A stretch of 64,000 bases of DNA from Streptomyces malaysiensis subsp. samsunensis (GTDB lineage: Bacteria > Actinomycetota > Actinomycetes > Streptomycetales > Streptomycetaceae), in assembly GCF_024519315.1 (NCBI RefSeq), contig NZ_JANIIC010000058.1, positions 1 through 64,000 on the forward strand, written 5' to 3'. The notes below the pieces were generated by a model, which was not told the origin of the DNA, searched no databases, and saw nothing but the letters and a program-made list of their open reading frames with translations. Below are positions 61,901 through 64,000 of this stretch, in pieces (the first letter of the stretch is position 1; the number at the start of each line of letters is the position of its first letter). The position numbers and the translations under genes are program-made.

Positions 61901-61972
61901 GCGAAGAAGACCGTGGCCAAGAAGGCGGCGGCCAAGAGCACGGCCGCCTCCAAGCGGGCGTCCGCGAAGTAG
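58955..61972 (+). CDS. uvrA: excinuclease ABC subunit A
   Basis: A 1005-residue DNA-damage sensor ATPase. Two ABC ATPase units: [40 protein letters not shown] (Walker A 1), later [39 protein letters not shown], then [17 protein letters not shown] (Walker A 2) and [39 protein letters not shown]. Zinc modules appear as CPECG, CPDC...CPTC and CENCSGDG...CEVCHGARY. The C-terminus adds about 44 residues of Lys/Ala repeats ([17 protein letters not shown]...) like a histone H1 tail. The GTG at 58955 begins [17 protein letters not shown] as in homologues, with AAAGGTG upstream. A -10-like TAGGCT lies at 58800-58805, leaving a leader of about 150 bases. Confidence 0.97.
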   Translation: [1005 protein letters not shown]

Positions 61973-62033
61973 CCCGCGCCTGTTGCGCCCGCGTTTGGCG
62001 TGCCGTGCCCGCGCCGCCACACCCGCGCTTGGT

Positions 62034-62064
62034 GCGCCGTGCCCGGTCCGGCCGGGCACGGCGC
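62034..62064 (+). terminator. terminator of uvrA
   Basis: A perfect 13-bp stem (GCGCCGTGCCCGG and complement) with a 5-base loop, about 60 bases after the uvrA stop. Confidence 0.8.
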
Positions 62065-62108
62065 ATGCGGGCCCGGGCGGTTCACGCCCGGGAGGAATCG
62101 AATCTCTC

Positions 62109-62137
62109 GTTACCGGACCGCTCGGCGGTCCGGTAAC
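62109..62137. terminator. second strong hairpin between uvrA and the kinase gene
   Basis: A 13-bp perfect inverted repeat (GTTACCGGACCGC and complement) with loop TCG. It can act as a terminator for either strand. Confidence 0.6.
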
Positions 62138-62360
62138 CTCCACGTATCCGTTCGCGAGCCTGCAAGGCACGAACCGGCTTGCCGGGGATACGGCTCAGAT
62201 GGCGTTGACCGGGCGGATGTCGCCGGGTCTGCCCCGGCGTGGGGCCCCGTCAACGGTCCCGCACCGCAGTCCTGCGGTGGATGTGACTTCGCCACGGCAA
62301 CCAGCCGTGGGCAAAGAGCATGAATCGGTGTGGCCGACTGAGTCAACACGCTCGGTCTGT
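62138..62360. other. intergenic stretch with two more small hairpins
   Basis: No gene is supported. Besides unstructured DNA it has CACCGCAG-TC-CTGCGGTG (62262-62279) and CCACGGC-AACCA-GCCGTGG (62292-62310). It is less GC-rich near 62310-62360. The origin is unclear; it could be a remnant of a mobile element or an untranslated RNA. Confidence 0.4.
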
Positions 62361-63338
62361 TCATGGCCGAGAAGTTGACACCAACTCGGAGGCGTAGGGC
62401 GGCTCCGCGCCCGCTCGGGAGCAGGTGATCGCGGCGGCGCGGGCGGCGAAGCCCAGCACATCCCGCCAGGCCGCCTCGTCCAGCTTGGCCAGCGCGGGCG
62501 CCGACAGCGCCTGGTGCTCCGCCAGCCGGTGCAGCAGCGCGGCGTTCACGGTGTCGCCCGCCCCGATGGTGTCCACGATGTCCACCCGCTCACCCGGCAC
62601 AAAGAGCACGGAGCCGTCCTGGCGCCGTACGCTCAGGCCCTCACCGCCATGGGTGAGCACCACGGCCGCCGGACCTGCCGCCAGCCACTCGTCCAGGGCC
62701 GTCTCGACATCCGCCGCGTCCTCCGAGTCGGCCAGCCACCTGGCGTCCTCTATGGACAGCTTCAGCAGGCCGATATGGGGCAGCCAGCCGCGGAAGCGGG
62801 CCCGGTAGGCATCGGCGTCGGGGATCAGTCCGGCGCGGATATTGGGGTCCAGCGTGGTGAAGACACCGCGTGCGGCCTCGCGCCGCAGCAGCTCCTCATA
62901 CGCGCTCGCGCCCGGCTCCAGCACCAGCGAGCAGGTGCCCAGCGACAGCGCGCGCACCCCCTCGGGAAGGGACGGCGGCAGCGTGAAGAGCCGGTCCGCG
63001 GTGCCCTGCACATAGAAGCCGTACCCGGCCGAGCCATCGGCCCCGATGGAGGCGACGGCCAGGGTCGTGGGCTCCTCGCCACGCTGCACCAGCGCGGTGT
63101 CCACGCCGTCCTTGCGCAAGCCCTCCAGCAGCGCCTCCCCGAACCCGTCCGTGGAGACGCGTGAGCAGAACGCGGTGGGCGAGCCGAGCCGCCCCAGCGC
63201 CAGCGCGGTGTTGTACGGGCCGCCGCCGCGCGCCGGCCGCAGCGAGGGCAGCGGCTCGCCCGCCGTGGCGCTCGATGCGGCGTTCGACGTGCGCTCGGGC
63301 ACGAGGTCGATCAGGGCTTCTCCGGCGACGACGATCAC
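62361..63338 (-). CDS. PfkB-family sugar kinase (fructokinase/ribokinase-like)
   Basis: A 325-residue carbohydrate kinase. N-terminus IVVAGEALIDLVPERT, then the sugar-binding GGGPYNTALALGRLGSPTAFCSRVSTDGFG, TLDPNIRAGLIP, LLKLSIEDARWL, and the ATP/catalytic signature DTIGAGDTVNAALL with the general-base Asp. The motif set matches fructokinases more than adenosine or ribose kinases, but the substrate is not certain. The GTG start overlaps the LacI gene stop (GTGA), so both are one operon and the regulator probably controls the sugar pathway. The last residues (VSTSRP) are encoded at the edge of an AT-richer gap. Confidence 0.9.
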   Translation of the reverse strand: MIVVAGEALIDLVPERTSNAASSATAGEPLPSLRPARGGGPYNTALALGRLGSPTAFCSRVSTDGFGEALLEGLRKDGVDTALVQRGEEPTTLAVASIGADGSAGYGFYVQGTADRLFTLPPSLPEGVRALSLGTCSLVLEPGASAYEELLRREAARGVFTTLDPNIRAGLIPDADAYRARFRGWLPHIGLLKLSIEDARWLADSEDAADVETALDEWLAAGPAAVVLTHGGEGLSVRRQDGSVLFVPGERVDIVDTIGAGDTVNAALLHRLAEHQALSAPALAKLDEAAWRDVLGFAARAAAITCSRAGAEPPYASELVSTSRP

Positions 63339-64000
63339 GAGACGGGGTCCTTTCCGGGGAGTCCGGGTGTTCCGGGGAGCGGTCGGTCGGGGGCTTCGGC
63401 CACACAGCCGCAGGAGGTGCGGTGGACGAAGTCGCAGGGCAGCCGGACGGTACGCGGCGGCCGCGCCGGGTCCTCCAGCCGGTCGAGCAGCAGCCGGACG
63501 GCTGTGGCGCCGACCTCCCGGCTTGGCTGGGAGATCGCGGTGAGCCCGGGGGAGAAGACATCCGCCCAGGAGAAGTCGTCGAAGCAGACGAGCGCGAGAT
63601 CGTCCGGCACGCCCAGGCCGGCCGTGCGCAGGGCGCGCAGCGCGCCGATGGTCATCACATTGTTCGCGGTGATGATCGCGGTGGGCGGCTCGGAGGAGGC
63701 CAGCAGCCGGTGGACGGCGTCCTCCGCGCCCCGTGCCTCGGAGTGGCCCTCGGCCAGCAGCCCGGGGCGGAACGGCAGCCCGTGCCGCTCCAGCCCGGCC
63801 CGGTAGCCCGCGATCCGCTCGGTGGTGGTGCTCAGCCCCGGCAGCCCCGCGATCAGCCCGATGCGGATGTGGCCGAGGCCGGCCAGATGGTCCACCAGCT
63901 GTTCGACGGGGCGGGCGTTCTCGGCGCACACCTGGTCATGGGCGTCGCCGACCAGCCGGTCGAGGAAGACGGCGGGGATCTCGCGGCGGGCCAGATACTC
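63335..64000 (-). CDS. LacI-family transcriptional regulator (5' end beyond window)
   Basis: The visible 221 residues are the ligand-binding half of a LacI/GalR repressor; the DNA-binding start lies beyond the window. Motifs: EYLARREIPAVFLDRLVGDAHDQVCAENARPVEQLVDHLAGLGHIRIGLIAG, RIAGYRAGLERHGL, PTAIITANNVMTIGALRALRTAGLGVPDDLALVCFDDFSWADVFSPGLTAISQPSREVGATAVRLLLDRLEDP, and PCDFVHRTSCGCVAE at the end. The C-terminal tail continues Pro-rich to its stop. It overlaps the kinase start by four bases and very probably senses that kinase's sugar or its phosphate. Confidence 0.93.
   Translation of the reverse strand, partial: EYLARREIPAVFLDRLVGDAHDQVCAENARPVEQLVDHLAGLGHIRIGLIAGLPGLSTTTERIAGYRAGLERHGLPFRPGLLAEGHSEARGAEDAVHRLLASSEPPTAIITANNVMTIGALRALRTAGLGVPDDLALVCFDDFSWADVFSPGLTAISQPSREVGATAVRLLLDRLEDPARPPRTVRLPCDFVHRTSCGCVAEAPDRPLPGTPGLPGKDPVS

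Overview
The window reads as a stretch of core chromosome from a Streptomyces-like actinomycete. The evidence is extreme GC bias at third codon positions, many GTG starts, a mycothiol-type DinB enzyme, an ANTAR response regulator, DUF4360 secreted proteins, a Tat-exported nucleotidase and numerous leaderless promoters. The order pyk - ANTAR regulator - liv operon - polA - rpsA - coaE - uvrB - uvrA matches, from memory, the conserved region around SCO1958-SCO2019 of S. coelicolor. No insertion sequence, prophage, CRISPR array or replication origin was recognised.

Layout. 0.4-10.4 kb: chorismate mutase, aminopeptidase N, an accessory two-gene operon (PLP decarboxylase plus FAD N-hydroxylase) behind a weak iron box, a Tat-secreted 5'-nucleotidase, a Nudix hydrolase and a SIMPL protein. 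10.5-13.8 kb: pyruvate kinase, a free-standing LAGLIDADG homing endonuclease next to tRNA-Leu(CAA), and the ANTAR regulator. 13.8-19.5 kb: a complete branched-chain amino acid ABC importer. 20-30 kb: a lipoprotein, a thioesterase, an FdhF/YdeP-type molybdoenzyme, DNA polymerase I, a secreted lytic transglycosylase, a 44-residue membrane peptide and a DUF3068 protein. 30-36 kb: a Fic/Doc-like toxin-antitoxin pair, a 17-bp minisatellite, an HrpB helicase carrying a long RGG-type heptad repeat, and a methyltransferase. 36-45 kb: rpsA with its promoter and a structured leader, a truncated beta-helix gene, a PAC2 protein, coaE, a TPR protein, an ADP-ribosylglycohydrolase, a FUSC-family membrane protein and a solitary PemK/MazF-like protein. 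45-58.7 kb: small housekeeping genes, two tandem DUF4360 genes, a DNA alkyl-cysteine methyltransferase, uvrB, a TerD/TerD-fusion/TerC group with a candidate manganese riboswitch, an MHS-type transporter, an MBL hydrolase and a mycothiol-type isomerase. 58.9-64 kb: uvrA, then a sugar kinase and the 3' part of its LacI-family regulator.

How it works together. DNA repair is well represented (polA, uvrA, uvrB, alkyltransferase) but spread over separate transcription units. The Ter genes with a Mn-type riboswitch form a metal-stress group. The kinase and LacI gene overlap as a sugar-use operon. The decarboxylase/hydroxylase pair would make an N-hydroxylated diamine, but the genes that usually complete a hydroxamate siderophore are absent.

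Most notable. The unusual DNA is repetitive: a 17-bp degenerate array with an 84-bp higher-order period (31.0-31.5 kb), a roughly 32-unit RGG heptad repeat inside hrpB, and at least six smaller minisatellites. Other points are the Fic-like toxin lacking the catalytic His, the TerD protein fused to a P-loop-less FtsK-like domain, the buried Shine-Dalgarno of rpsA, and a riboswitch whose platform can be read by eye. All calls come from reading the sequence; no database search was run.
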